DNA of 64,000 bases from CAVXNB01 sp963763085. Lineage in GTDB: Bacteria; Actinomycetota; Acidimicrobiia; Acidimicrobiales; Bog-793. The notes beneath the pieces are model-generated. The model saw only the letters and a program-made list of their open reading frames with translations, was not told where the DNA came from and made no database searches. The DNA lies in contig CAVXNB010000001.1 in assembly GCA_963763085.1 (NCBI GenBank), forward strand, positions 992,001 to 1,056,000, in the 5' to 3' direction. The stretch's first letter is position 1. Each line of letters starts with the position of its first letter. Below, one piece after another: positions 7,823 to 15,677 of this stretch. The position numbers and the translations under genes are program-made.

Positions 7823-8942
7823 ACAGGACCCATTCGTCGGCGTCCTGGTCAGGTTCGCGCACGAGCTGCGTTTGGCCGGCCTCGCGGTCGGCTCGGGCGA
7901 CGTGCTCACCTACTGCGCCGCCATGGCTCCGCTGGACCCGTCCGACTTGCTCGACTTGTTCTGGGCAGGGCGCACGACGCTGGTCTCGCGGCGCGAGGAC
8001 CTTGCAATCTACGACGAGGTGTTCAAAAGGTTCTTCCTCGGCGGGGCCGCGCCGACCCCCGAGATGCTCATGCTCAAGGCCCGCATAACGACCGAGTCAC
8101 AGGCAATGCTCACGGTCCCCGGCACGGACCCGGACGGCGATCAGCACGAGGAGGAGGCGATCCTCGGCATCATGGCGTCCGACGCCGAGGCGCTCAAGCA
8201 CAAGGCGTTCGCCGCCTGCACCCCCGACGAGCTCGCCGCGCTGCGCCGCATCATGGCCGGGATCCGGCTGACGCCCCCGAAGCGGCGCACGCGCCGAACC
8301 TCGCCCGCGCGTTCCGGCCGCGCTCCGGACATGCGCCGGACGATGAGGGAGTCGATGCGGATGCAAGGCGACCCCGGCGAGCTGTTTTGGCGCCGGCGGA
8401 CGGTGCGGATGCGTCCGCTCATTCTCATCCTCGACGTCTCGGGATCGATGGCGGACTACTCACGCAACCTTCTGCAGTTCGCATATTCCGCCAAACGCGC
8501 GACGTCGAAGGTCGAGGTGTTCTGCTTCGGGACCCGACTCACCCGTATCACCAGGGCGCTCGACCATCGCAGGCCCGATCACGCGCTGCAGCTAGCTGCG
8601 AACACGGTGTTCGACTGGGATGGCGGGACGAGGATCGGGGATTCCCTTGACACCTTCGTGCGCGACTGGGGCCGCCGCGGCATTTGCCGGGGCGGAGTCG
8701 TGGTCATCTGCTCCGACGGACTCGATCGGGGTGATCCGGCCGTGCTGTCGGTGGCGATGGAACGCCTGTCCCGGCTCAGTCATCGGGTGGTGTGGATGAA
8801 CCCGCACAAGGGGGATAGCGTGAGTTTCAAGCCGAGCACGCTCGGGATGATGGTGGCTGCTCCGCACATCGACCTGATGCTTTCCGGCCACGATCTGAGC
8901 AGCTTGGAAGCGTTCGCCACGCTGCTGCCGAGGCTGAGTTAG
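7815..8942 (+). CDS. coxE: VWA-domain protein CoxE (CO dehydrogenase accessory)
   Basis: The 375-aa protein is the partner of the MoxR ATPase. The C-terminal von Willebrand A domain has the MIDAS metal motif DVSGSMADYS, VEVFCFGTRLTRIT, TRIGDSL (the MIDAS Thr), and CSDGLDRGD. The N-terminal half is helical, and a basic linker (PPKRRTRRTSPARSGR) separates the two. The start is GTG at 7815, chosen because it gives the tight 8-nt overlap with coxD and the expected CoxE N-terminus (PEQDPFVGVLVRFAHELR). The AAA+/VWA pair is the standard metal-centre maturation machine next to coxMSL. Confidence 0.88.
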   Translation: MPEQDPFVGVLVRFAHELRLAGLAVGSGDVLTYCAAMAPLDPSDLLDLFWAGRTTLVSRREDLAIYDEVFKRFFLGGAAPTPEMLMLKARITTESQAMLTVPGTDPDGDQHEEEAILGIMASDAEALKHKAFAACTPDELAALRRIMAGIRLTPPKRRTRRTSPARSGRAPDMRRTMRESMRMQGDPGELFWRRRTVRMRPLILILDVSGSMADYSRNLLQFAYSAKRATSKVEVFCFGTRLTRITRALDHRRPDHALQLAANTVFDWDGGTRIGDSLDTFVRDWGRRGICRGGVVVICSDGLDRGDPAVLSVAMERLSRLSHRVVWMNPHKGDSVSFKPSTLGMMVAAPHIDLMLSGHDLSSLEAFATLLPRLS

Positions 8943-8951
8943 GAGTCGCCG

Positions 8952-9236
8952 GTGAGATGGAGCGTAGGTCTCGAGGCGGAGGCGGGCCGGTTGATGTCAC
9001 ATGAGGAGATTCTCGAGCTGGCCGACACGGTCGCGATGAGCTCGGGCATCGCCACGGGCATCGGTACCGACCGCTATGGCGCTCAGCTGGTAGTGGTCGC
9101 CGACAGTCGCGAGGAGGCGATCGAGAAGGGAACCGAGGAGTTCAAGCAGGCCGCCGCGCGGGCGGGGCTCCCGCCGTGTCCGATCGTGCGGATCGAGGTC
9201 GTGAGCGAGGACGAGGACCGGATCGGTTACGGATGA
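8952..9236 (+). CDS. Hypothetical protein in the cox accessory operon (94 aa)
   Basis: Unknown function. GTG start with TTAGGAG overlapping the coxE stop, so almost certainly co-transcribed. A soluble, acidic protein with an alpha/beta pattern: a hydrophobic strand QLVVVAD, an amphipathic helix EEAIEKGTEEFKQAAARAG, and the strand VRIEVVSEDE. Its stop overlaps the next start (ATGA), so it is coupled to 9233-9712. A small partner for CO dehydrogenase maturation is only a context inference. Confidence 0.7.
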   Translation: MRWSVGLEAEAGRLMSHEEILELADTVAMSSGIATGIGTDRYGAQLVVVADSREEAIEKGTEEFKQAAARAGLPPCPIVRIEVVSEDEDRIGYG

Positions 9237-9712
9237 TCAGGCTCGGCTCGCTGGCGGGGTACCCGTTCGAGGGCCCCCGTCTGCTCGGCGGGTGGACGGC
9301 GCCGGCGGACCCAGCGGTCTACGCGATCGCCTACAAGCCAGAGCCGGACACCAGACCGGACCGGTACGCGGTCATCTACGTCGATCACTCCGACAACCTC
9401 TCCGACGAGCGATTCCCGTTCAAGCACCCGCGCGCGAGCTGCTGGGTGAAGAGGGCCGGCGACCGGTGGAAGGTGTACATCTGCACCTACACCGTGCCGG
9501 GCGGAGGGCGGTCGCACCGGGAACTGATCGCCCGCGAGCTGACGGCCATCTACCACCCGAGCTGCAACTCGCAGCAGTACGACCGATCGTGGAAGGACGA
9601 ATGGATCGGCGAGTACGACGCCCCCACGACTCGCCCGCTCACGACGAGCCGCGGGCCGGACGCGCCGAACACGCCGCACGCGCCGACGCCACAGGAGCGC
9701 CCGCCCCGTTAG
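9233..9712 (+). CDS. Conserved hypothetical protein with a GIY-YIG-like pattern (159 aa)
   Basis: ATG at 9233 overlaps the preceding TGA. The order VYAIAYKPE, YAVIYVDHSDNLSDERFPF, HPRASCW, HRELIARELTAIYHPSCN recalls the GIY-YIG nuclease fold: a short YxI strand, then IYVGxSxNL, then an R/E helix and a P-x-CN turn. The usual YVG glycine is Asp here, so catalysis is doubtful. The C-terminal 35 residues are Pro/Thr-rich and disordered. The stop overlaps the convergent minus-strand gene by four bases. Whether it acts in CO metabolism is unknown. Confidence 0.7.
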   Translation: MIRLGSLAGYPFEGPRLLGGWTAPADPAVYAIAYKPEPDTRPDRYAVIYVDHSDNLSDERFPFKHPRASCWVKRAGDRWKVYICTYTVPGGGRSHRELIARELTAIYHPSCNSQQYDRSWKDEWIGEYDAPTTRPLTTSRGPDAPNTPHAPTPQERPPR

Positions 9713-10086
9713 GTGTTGTCGTCTTGAAGGCTTGCCCGGTACCCGACGGCGTCATGCAGGCGGGAACGGCGCCGCCCGGAGGCCGGTCGCGCCGGCGGCC
9801 GCTCCTCTCGCTCCTCCGGAACCGGGGTGACGCCGGCGACGATGCCCTCGGCCATCCCGTAGAGAAGGGGCAGCGCGCCCGCCACCACGCCCGCGGTCTG
9901 GTTGATGTGGGTCACTCCAGGCACGATTACCTCGGCGTGAGCGTTGATGGCGCCTACGAGCTCTGCGCACTCCTCGAGATTGCCGGCGATGCGGGTGAGC
10001 AGCGAGCCGACCCAGAACAGGTAGAAGGCCAACCCGGCGATCAGCACCACGATCTCGACGACGGAGAGAATGACCAAAGTCGTCAT
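9709..10086 (-). CDS. Small membrane protein, cox cluster, fifth in the block (125 aa)
   Basis: Last gene of the coxG-linked block. One N-terminal membrane helix (about residues 4-28, LVILSVVEIVVLIAGLAF) is followed by an amphipathic helical part (RIAGNLEECAELVGAINAH) and a VPGVTHINQTAGVV segment aligned with VPEALxxxN segments in its neighbours. The tail is proline- and arginine-rich and probably cytoplasmic. Starts by ATGA overlap with the previous gene. No known family recognised. Confidence 0.7.
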   Translation of the reverse strand: MTTLVILSVVEIVVLIAGLAFYLFWVGSLLTRIAGNLEECAELVGAINAHAEVIVPGVTHINQTAGVVAGALPLLYGMAEGIVAGVTPVPEEREERPPARPASGRRRSRLHDAVGYRASLQDDNT

Positions 10087-10373
10087 GACCTGACCTTTCC
10101 GAGCACGCGACCGAGGAACAAGTGGTGCTGGAGGCCCTCGGCCAGGACGGCGTCCACGCCATCGGCGGTCGGCGCGATGAGAGAGGCATTGGCCGTGTTG
10201 GCCTCGGCGGCCTTCAGGGTCTCACGGACTTCGACGACGCGGCGGTCAATTATCTTGACCAGCGCGATGAGCACGCTGAGCAGTGCCACGACCGCCACGA
10301 GGACGACAACACCGGCGATGAGCAGAATCGACCAAAAGTGATGCTGATCCGAGGTCAGCGCCAGAACTCCCAT
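10083..10373 (-). CDS. Small membrane protein, cox cluster, fourth in the block (96 aa)
   Basis: Single hydrophobic helix at about residues 14-38 (SILLIAGVVVLVAVVALLSV), then a charged amphipathic helix (KIIDRRVVEVRETLKAAEAN) and a short tail (DGVDAVLAEGLQHHLFLGRV). It follows the upstream gene after two bases and overlaps the next by four, so it is translated as part of the operon. Function unknown; the design resembles the other four members. Confidence 0.7.
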   Translation of the reverse strand: MGVLALTSDQHHFWSILLIAGVVVLVAVVALLSVLIALVKIIDRRVVEVRETLKAAEANTANASLIAPTADGVDAVLAEGLQHHLFLGRVLGKVRS

Positions 10374-10375
10374 GA

Positions 10376-10651
10376 CTATCCTCCCAATCTCGTGCGGCCA
10401 CGATGGAGTCCGGCGACGATGATCTCAGCATCGTCGATCGTCGTGCGCAGCTCGGCCAGGGGCGCCGTGTTCTGCACCGCCTGCTGAAGCCCTTCGTTGA
10501 TCTCGGGCGCCTCCTTGCCGATCTGATAGGCGAGCACCAGGATCGGCACCACAAGCGCCACTACGGCGATGACGACGACGGCGCCGATCGAGTAACCCAC
10601 CACCCAGCCGGTGGAGATGGACGCCAGGAGCGAGAAGGGTTGTACGGTCAC
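10376..10651 (-). CDS. Small membrane protein, cox cluster, third in the block (91 aa)
   Basis: One hydrophobic helix at about residues 16-44 (GWVVGYSIGAVVVIAVVALV), then GKEAPEINEGLQQAVQNTAP and a helical tail rich in Leu, Glu and Asp. The shared layout (one helix, then 40-50 residues able to form a coiled coil) marks it as a likely paralogue of its neighbours. No recognisable enzyme motif. Confidence 0.7.
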   Translation of the reverse strand: MTVQPFSLLASISTGWVVGYSIGAVVVIAVVALVVPILVLAYQIGKEAPEINEGLQQAVQNTAPLAELRTTIDDAEIIVAGLHRGRTRLGG

Positions 10652-10661
10652 GGCAATCGCC

Positions 10662-10889
10662 TCAGACCGACTCGCAGAAATCGCGGACCGGCTTCAGGCT
10701 GGCGTTCACCGACGTGAGCGCCTCGGGCACGGTCCTTGTCTGGCGAGCGATGATCCCGACGCCCACGATGACCGTACCGAGCGTGCCGCGTACCGTCTTG
10801 AGATGCCAGATGACCCGAAGCAGGCCGATCGCGGTGACCGCGATGATCAGGGTGGATATGGCCACCGTTACCCAGGCAACTGCAGGCAT
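10662..10889 (-). CDS. Small membrane protein, cox cluster, second in the block (75 aa)
   Basis: Membrane helix at about residues 5-28, then HLKTVRGTLGTVIVGVGIIA and RTVPEALTSVNASLKPVRDF. The last segment aligns closely with DGVPEALAVTDTTVQEV in the preceding gene, the clearest sign that the block arose by duplication. It lies ten bases upstream of the next gene. Confidence 0.7.
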   Translation of the reverse strand: MPAVAWVTVAISTLIIAVTAIGLLRVIWHLKTVRGTLGTVIVGVGIIARQTRTVPEALTSVNASLKPVRDFCESV

Positions 10890-10906
10890 TGCGTAGTCCT
10901 TTCTGC

Positions 10907-11161
10907 TCAGCCGAGAAGACGGGCGACCGAGCCGGCGTAACGAACCGCGCCGACGGCCACTTCCTGAACCGTGGTGTCGGTCACGGCCAGCGCTTCCGGC
11001 ACTCCATCGAGATGTCCAGCCAGGGCGAGCCCGCCCGCCAGGATTTCATCGCTGGCACCGCGGATCCGCTCGACCGCGGCAAGAACGCGGTTGAGCAACG
11101 CGATGACGACGGGAAGGACGACGAGCAGCAGCACGGCATTTCCGATCCACCACAAGATCAT
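10907..11161 (-). CDS. Small membrane protein, cox cluster, first in the block (84 aa)
   Basis: ATG at 11161, 13 bp after coxG, with GAGGAG about nine bases upstream. The membrane helix is at residues 2-23 (ILWWIGNAVLLLVVLPVVIA), followed by RVLAAVERIRGASDEILAGG and DGVPEALAVTDTTVQEVAVG. Its position directly after coxG and the shared VPEAL motif suggest a membrane-side role with CO dehydrogenase (inference only). Confidence 0.7.
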   Translation of the reverse strand: MILWWIGNAVLLLVVLPVVIALLNRVLAAVERIRGASDEILAGGLALAGHLDGVPEALAVTDTTVQEVAVGAVRYAGSVARLLG

Positions 11162-11174
11162 GGTTGCACTCTCC

Positions 11175-11759
11175 TCAGCTCGGGCTCGGTCTATAGGGCA
11201 AGAAGAAACGGCGGAAGACCCGCATGAGCGCCAGCATGGCTGCCCGTCTGGCCACGGTGAAACCCTGCGCCGGGCTGGCCGCAGCATTGGTCCCGACGAC
11301 CTCCCCCCGCTCGGCGCGCGCGATCCGATCCTGCAAGTTGGCCGAGAAATCACGCATCAGGACGGCGGTCACGTCCGAGATCATTCCCCGGCCGTACTGC
11401 GCGGCCGCGCCGGAGAGCTGCAGATCCTGGGTCACGGCGACCTTCGTGCCGCGCCCTGCGGCGGTCAATGTCGCAGTGACGAGCATCTCGGCCTGGCCCT
11501 TGCCCTTCTCCTCTGCGCCACTCGCCTGTACCTCTATGCGCTTTGCGGCCTCGTCACGTTCGGTGATGTGCGCCGTTCCCCCGAAACGGAGCTTTACCGG
11601 GCCCATCCGCACCGCCACCCGGCCCTTGTACGTGTCGTCCCCGAGGTCATCGGTGAGCTCGGCACCCGGAAGGCAGGCTGCCACGGCCGGAATGTCCTGG
11701 AAATACGTCCACACCGTCTCGACCGGCTGCGCGACCTCGAAATCGGTCTTGATCAGCAT
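11175..11759 (-). CDS. coxG: CoxG, SRPBCC-fold membrane-associated CO dehydrogenase protein
   Basis: CoxG proteins attach CO dehydrogenase to the membrane; work on mycobacterial enzymes assigns them a quinone-handling role in passing CO electrons to the respiratory chain. Seen: a START/SRPBCC domain at residues 1-145 (TDFEVAQPVETVWTYFQDIP, CLPGAEL, YKGRVAVRMGPVKLRFGG), then a C-terminal amphipathic basic helix (RRAAMLALMRVFRRFFLP) suited to membrane docking. The start ATG at 11759 overlaps the XdhC-YHS stop by seven bases, so translation is coupled. 194 aa, typical length. Confidence 0.9.
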   Translation of the reverse strand: MLIKTDFEVAQPVETVWTYFQDIPAVAACLPGAELTDDLGDDTYKGRVAVRMGPVKLRFGGTAHITERDEAAKRIEVQASGAEEKGKGQAEMLVTATLTAAGRGTKVAVTQDLQLSGAAAQYGRGMISDVTAVLMRDFSANLQDRIARAERGEVVGTNAAASPAQGFTVARRAAMLALMRVFRRFFLPYRPSPS

Positions 11760-12728
11760 GGCGCCTCTTCCTTCGTGTAGGCAGCAGGCTCCCGCTCGAA
11801 CTCGCGGCGGCAGCCGGCGCAGCAGAAGTAATACGTGACACCCTCGTGCTCAAACGGGCGCGCAGACTGACCGACTGGCACCGTCATGCCACAAACCGGA
11901 TCCCTCGCCTCGGCCACTGCGGTGCCGACCCGGCCGGCGACCCCTGCACCAGAAGCCGTGGGCGCGCCCGTCAAGGCTCCAGATGCTCGCAGCTGGACCA
12001 GCTCGGCCAGTATCGCGACCGCAACCTCACGGTGCGAGGTCGGGCCGAGGTCGAGGCCGGCCGGTACCCTGACCCGATCGAGCCGGTCGGAGGGCACGCC
12101 GCGCTCGAGCTAGATAGCCGAGGACCGCCTCGCCGCGGCGGCGGGACGCCACCAGACCCACGTAGGCCGGCCCAGCGGCCACGGCCTGTTCGACCGCGTC
12201 CTCGTCGCCGTGGCCCTGGGTGGCGACCACAACCATCGAACGCCCGTCGACGGAGGCCGAGGAGAGGTCCGGGCCCTCGAGCAAGTCGGTGCGCCAGCCG
12301 AGTGCCTGGGCCAGTTCGACGAGCGTGTGCGCCATCGGGGAACGCCCGATGGCCACCAGGTGAGGCGTGGGCAGCACAGGCTCGATGTAGATCTCCAATG
12401 CACCCTCGCTCTGGCAGGCAATGGGGATCACGGCGATCCCCTCCGGGACGGCGGCGCCGAACTGCTCGGAAGTACCGAGGAGCAGAAGCCGCGGCAAGCC
12501 GTCGGCGATCACCTGCCCTGCGTGCCGGACAACCACCGGCTCCGCGCAAGCTCCGCCGATCCAGCCGTGGAGCTCGCCGGACGCCGTGATGATCGCGCGG
12601 GATCCCTGCTTGCCCGAGGAGGGACTCTGCCGCCAGACAACGGTGGCGAGCGCGAATGCCTCGCCTTGGCGCTTCAACTCGCCGGCCCGCTCGAGGACTG
12701 CCCAACCGTCGTCGCCGCAAGGGTCCAT
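11753..12728 (-). CDS. coxF: XdhC/CoxF-family molybdenum-enzyme maturation factor fused to a YHS domain (frameshifted)
   Basis: XdhC proteins deliver sulfurated molybdenum cofactor to hydroxylases. ATG 12728 lies 11 bp after the coxL stop. Seen: the XdhC N-domain (RQSPSSGKQGSRAI, GGACAEPVV), a Rossmann-like C-domain (LVAIGRSPMA, VVVATQGHGDED, YVGLVASRRR). The frame then breaks at about 12112; the next frame continues the same domain (ERGVPSDRLDRVRVPAGLDLG). After AELVQLR comes a linker and a YHS domain (DPVCGMTVP, YYFCCAGCRREFE) with four cysteines, probably metal-binding. One extra base near CTAGCTCGAG accounts for the break, so an assembly indel is likely. Total about 325 aa. Confidence 0.82.
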
Positions 12729-12738
12729 GACCGATGTC

Positions 12739-15126
12739 CTACTCGTCCGTCCGAACAGGAGGGGCGCCCGAGACGTCTTTGCGGTACTGGATGGCCTCCC
12801 AGACCCGGTCAGGCAGAAGGGGCATGTCGATATTGCGGACTCCCGTGTCCTTGATCGCGTCCATGACGGCGTTGACGAACGCCGCCGGGCCGCCGACGGC
12901 GGCGCACTCCCCGACCCCCTTGGCACCGATCGGGTGGTGCGGGCATGGGGTGACGACTTCGTGCAGCTCGTAGCCGGGCGTCTCCCACGCGGTTGGCAGC
13001 AGGTAGTCCATGTAGTTGGAGCCGACGCAGTTGCCATCGGCGTCGAACGTTATGAACTGCATGTTCGACATCGCGTAGGCCTCGGTCAACCCTCCCATGA
13101 TCTGGCCCTCGACGATCATCGGGTTGATCCGGACGCCGCAGTCGTCAACCGCGACCACATTGAGCACGTCCCAGACCCCCGTCTCGGGGTCGACCTCCAC
13201 CGTGACGATGTAACAGGCGAAGGGCCACGTGAGGTTTGGCGGGTCGTAGTAGGCGTTGTTCTCCAGGCCCGGCTCCATGCCGTCGGGCATGTTGCTGTAG
13301 GCGGCCATCGCGCATTCCTGAATGGTCACGCCGCGGTCCGGCGCGCTACGGACATAGAAGCGACCAAGCTCCCACTCGACGTCCTCCTCGGACACTTCGA
13401 GGAGGTGCGCGGCCAGCTTGCGCGCCTTGGCTCGGATCTTGCGGGACACCATCGCGACCGCGGCTCCAGCGACCGGCGTGCTGCGAGACGCGTAGGTGCC
13501 CATACCGAACGGGGCGGTATCGGTGTCACCCTCCTCGACGACCACGTCCTCGGCTGGGATGCCCAGCTCGTGGGCGACGATCTGGGCCCAGGTCGTCTCG
13601 TGTCCCTGGCCCTGGGTCTTCGCCCCGGTCCGCAGGAGTGCCTTGCCGGTCATGTGCACCCGCAGCTCGGCCGAGTCGAACATCTTGATGCCGAGGATGT
13701 CGTATTCACGGCTGTTCCCCGCACCGAGCGGCTCGGTCATGGTCGAGATACCGATGCCGAGCAGCCGGCCATTCGCCTTCGCCTCCGCCTTCTGGCGGAG
13801 GAAGTCTTCGTAGCCGACCGCTTCCAGGCCGACGGAGAGGCACTTGCCGTACTGGCCGGAGTCGAGCAGGAAACCGAACGGGGTCCGGTGGGGAAACTGG
13901 TCGTCCTGGACGAGGTTGATCCGGCGGAACTCGGCCTGGTCCATCTTCAGATCGTCGGCTGCGGCCTGGACCATCCGTTCCTGGAAGAACATCGCCTCGG
14001 TGACCCGGAACGAGCACCGGTAGGCCACGCCGCCGGGCGCCTTGTTGCTGTAGGTGCCGCGGGCGGTCACGAGCCCAACCGGAATGTCGTAGCAGGCGAA
14101 CGTCGAGTGCAACAGGCCGATCTTGAACTTGCTCGGTTGAGCGTCGGAGAAGAACGCTCCATGATCGGCGTCGGCATGCACACGGACGGCAAGGATCTTG
14201 CCGTCCTTGCGGAGTGCCATCTCGCCCTTGAGATAGACGTCGCGCGCGAACCCTGTCGAGATCAGGTTCCCCGTCTTGTCCTCGATCCACTTGACCGGTC
14301 GCTCCAGAAGGATCGAAGCCAGGATTGAGCAGACGTAGCCGGGATAGACCGGGACCTTGTTGCCGAACCCACCACCTATGTCGGGCGAAACGATCCGGAT
14401 CATATGTTCCGGAAGCTCCGCCACCAGCGCCACCGCGGCCCGGATGATATGCGGTGCCTGGGTGGTCATGTACACCGTGAGCTTCGACCTTGATCGGTCG
14501 AAATCCGCGATCGACGCGCAGCACTCGATCGGGGAAGGGTGTGAACGGGGGTAGTGCAGCTCCAGCTTCGAGATCAGGTCCGCCTGCGCGAAGGCGCGGT
14601 CGGTGCCGTCCTTGTCGCCCACTTCCCAGTCGTAGATGACGTTGTCCTGCTGGTTCTCCTTGTCGTCCCGGATGACCGGCGCACCCACGGCGACGGCCTG
14701 CGCGGGATTGACGACGACCGGCAGCGGCTCGTAGTCGACTTCGATCAGGTCGCACGCATCGCGGGCGATGTAGGGGTCATCCGCTATCACGCACGCGACT
14801 TCCTGGCCCTGGAACCGAACCTTGTCGGTTGCCAGGACGGCCTGCGTGTCGTAGGAGAGCGTCGGCATCCAGGCAAGGTTGCGAGTCGCCATCATCTCGC
14901 CCGTGAGGACCATCCTCACGCCTGGAACTTCCCATGCCCTGCTGGCGTCGATCGACTTGATGCGGGCGTGGGCGAGCGGGCTGCGCAGGATCTCCATGTG
15001 AAGCATCCCAGGCAGCACGATGTCGTCGGTGTAGTTGCCCCGGCCCCGTATGAAGCGGTCGTCCTCGACTCGCTTGCGGCTTGCGCCGAGCCCACCGATC
15101 TTGATCTCGTCCAGCGCCTGCGACAC
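12739..15126 (-). CDS. coxL: Aerobic CO dehydrogenase large subunit, form I (molybdenum-copper)
   Basis: Catalytic subunit oxidising CO + H2O to CO2 + 2H+ + 2e-. The 795-aa protein has the xanthine-oxidase-family Mo-binding domains (GGGFGNKVPVYPGY for the cofactor, QGQGHETTWAQIVAHELG, GAKGVGECAAVGGPA with the catalytic Glu). The decisive motif is AYRCSFR at residues 368-374; its Cys371 would hold the copper sulfide of the Mo-S-Cu centre. AYxCSFR is the signature of form I CoxL and separates true CO dehydrogenases from related hydroxylases. Gene order M-S-L and the accessory genes agree. Confidence 0.95.
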   Translation of the reverse strand: MSQALDEIKIGGLGASRKRVEDDRFIRGRGNYTDDIVLPGMLHMEILRSPLAHARIKSIDASRAWEVPGVRMVLTGEMMATRNLAWMPTLSYDTQAVLATDKVRFQGQEVACVIADDPYIARDACDLIEVDYEPLPVVVNPAQAVAVGAPVIRDDKENQQDNVIYDWEVGDKDGTDRAFAQADLISKLELHYPRSHPSPIECCASIADFDRSRSKLTVYMTTQAPHIIRAAVALVAELPEHMIRIVSPDIGGGFGNKVPVYPGYVCSILASILLERPVKWIEDKTGNLISTGFARDVYLKGEMALRKDGKILAVRVHADADHGAFFSDAQPSKFKIGLLHSTFACYDIPVGLVTARGTYSNKAPGGVAYRCSFRVTEAMFFQERMVQAAADDLKMDQAEFRRINLVQDDQFPHRTPFGFLLDSGQYGKCLSVGLEAVGYEDFLRQKAEAKANGRLLGIGISTMTEPLGAGNSREYDILGIKMFDSAELRVHMTGKALLRTGAKTQGQGHETTWAQIVAHELGIPAEDVVVEEGDTDTAPFGMGTYASRSTPVAGAAVAMVSRKIRAKARKLAAHLLEVSEEDVEWELGRFYVRSAPDRGVTIQECAMAAYSNMPDGMEPGLENNAYYDPPNLTWPFACYIVTVEVDPETGVWDVLNVVAVDDCGVRINPMIVEGQIMGGLTEAYAMSNMQFITFDADGNCVGSNYMDYLLPTAWETPGYELHEVVTPCPHHPIGAKGVGECAAVGGPAAFVNAVMDAIKDTGVRNIDMPLLPDRVWEAIQYRKDVSGAPPVRTDE

Positions 15127-15145
15127 GTGTCGTCCTCCGTCTCCG

Positions 15146-15676
15146 TCAGCCGGCGGACTGGGCCCGTAGCTTCTCAGCGGCCCACAGCACCGACTTGACG
15201 ATGTTCTGGTACCCGGTGCAGCGGCAGAGATTGCCGGACAGCGCCCAGCGCACCTCCTCTTCGGTCGGATCCGGGTTCTCGTCGAGCAGCCCCTTCGCGG
15301 CCATCATCATACCCGGGGTGCAAAATCCGCACTGAAGGCCGTGTTCGTCCTTGAAGCCCTCCTGGAGGGGGTGGAGCTCGCTCGCCGTCGCCAGGCCCTC
15401 CACGGTGGTCACCTCGCGTCCGTCGACCTGCACCGCCAGCATGGTGCACGACTTGATCGGCACCCCGTCGACGAGAACGGTGCACGCGCCGCAGTTCGTG
15501 GTGTCGCACCCGGTGTGAGTTCCCGTCAGCCGCAGTCCCTGACGAAGCAGGTGGGCAAGTAGCAGTCGAGGTTCGACCTCGGCCGTCGTCTTCTCGCCGT
15601 TGACCGTCACAGTGATCCGGCGTACGGGAATGTCGGCGGGGGCAGCGGGTCGGCGCTCTTCGTACAAGCTGGTCAC
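15146..15676 (-). CDS. coxS: Aerobic CO dehydrogenase small subunit, two [2Fe-2S] clusters
   Basis: Electron-transfer subunit linking the Mo-Cu site to FAD. 176 aa. The plant-ferredoxin-type cluster uses C57, C62, C65 and C77 (TGCDTTNCGACTV...SC). The proximal cluster uses C116, C119, C151 and C153 (QCGFCTPGM...NLCRCTGY). All eight ligands are intact. The N-terminal 15 residues exceed the minimal family start (about R19); a shorter start is possible. It sits one base after the coxM stop and 19 bp before coxL. Confidence 0.95.
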   Translation of the reverse strand: MTSLYEERRPAAPADIPVRRITVTVNGEKTTAEVEPRLLLAHLLRQGLRLTGTHTGCDTTNCGACTVLVDGVPIKSCTMLAVQVDGREVTTVEGLATASELHPLQEGFKDEHGLQCGFCTPGMMMAAKGLLDENPDPTEEEVRWALSGNLCRCTGYQNIVKSVLWAAEKLRAQSAG

Positions 15677-15677
15677 G

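Noticed and set aside
12421..14328. 635-codon open frame on the plus strand
   Set aside because: Antisense to coxL, whose motifs are complete; long open frames opposite genes are common at this GC content.
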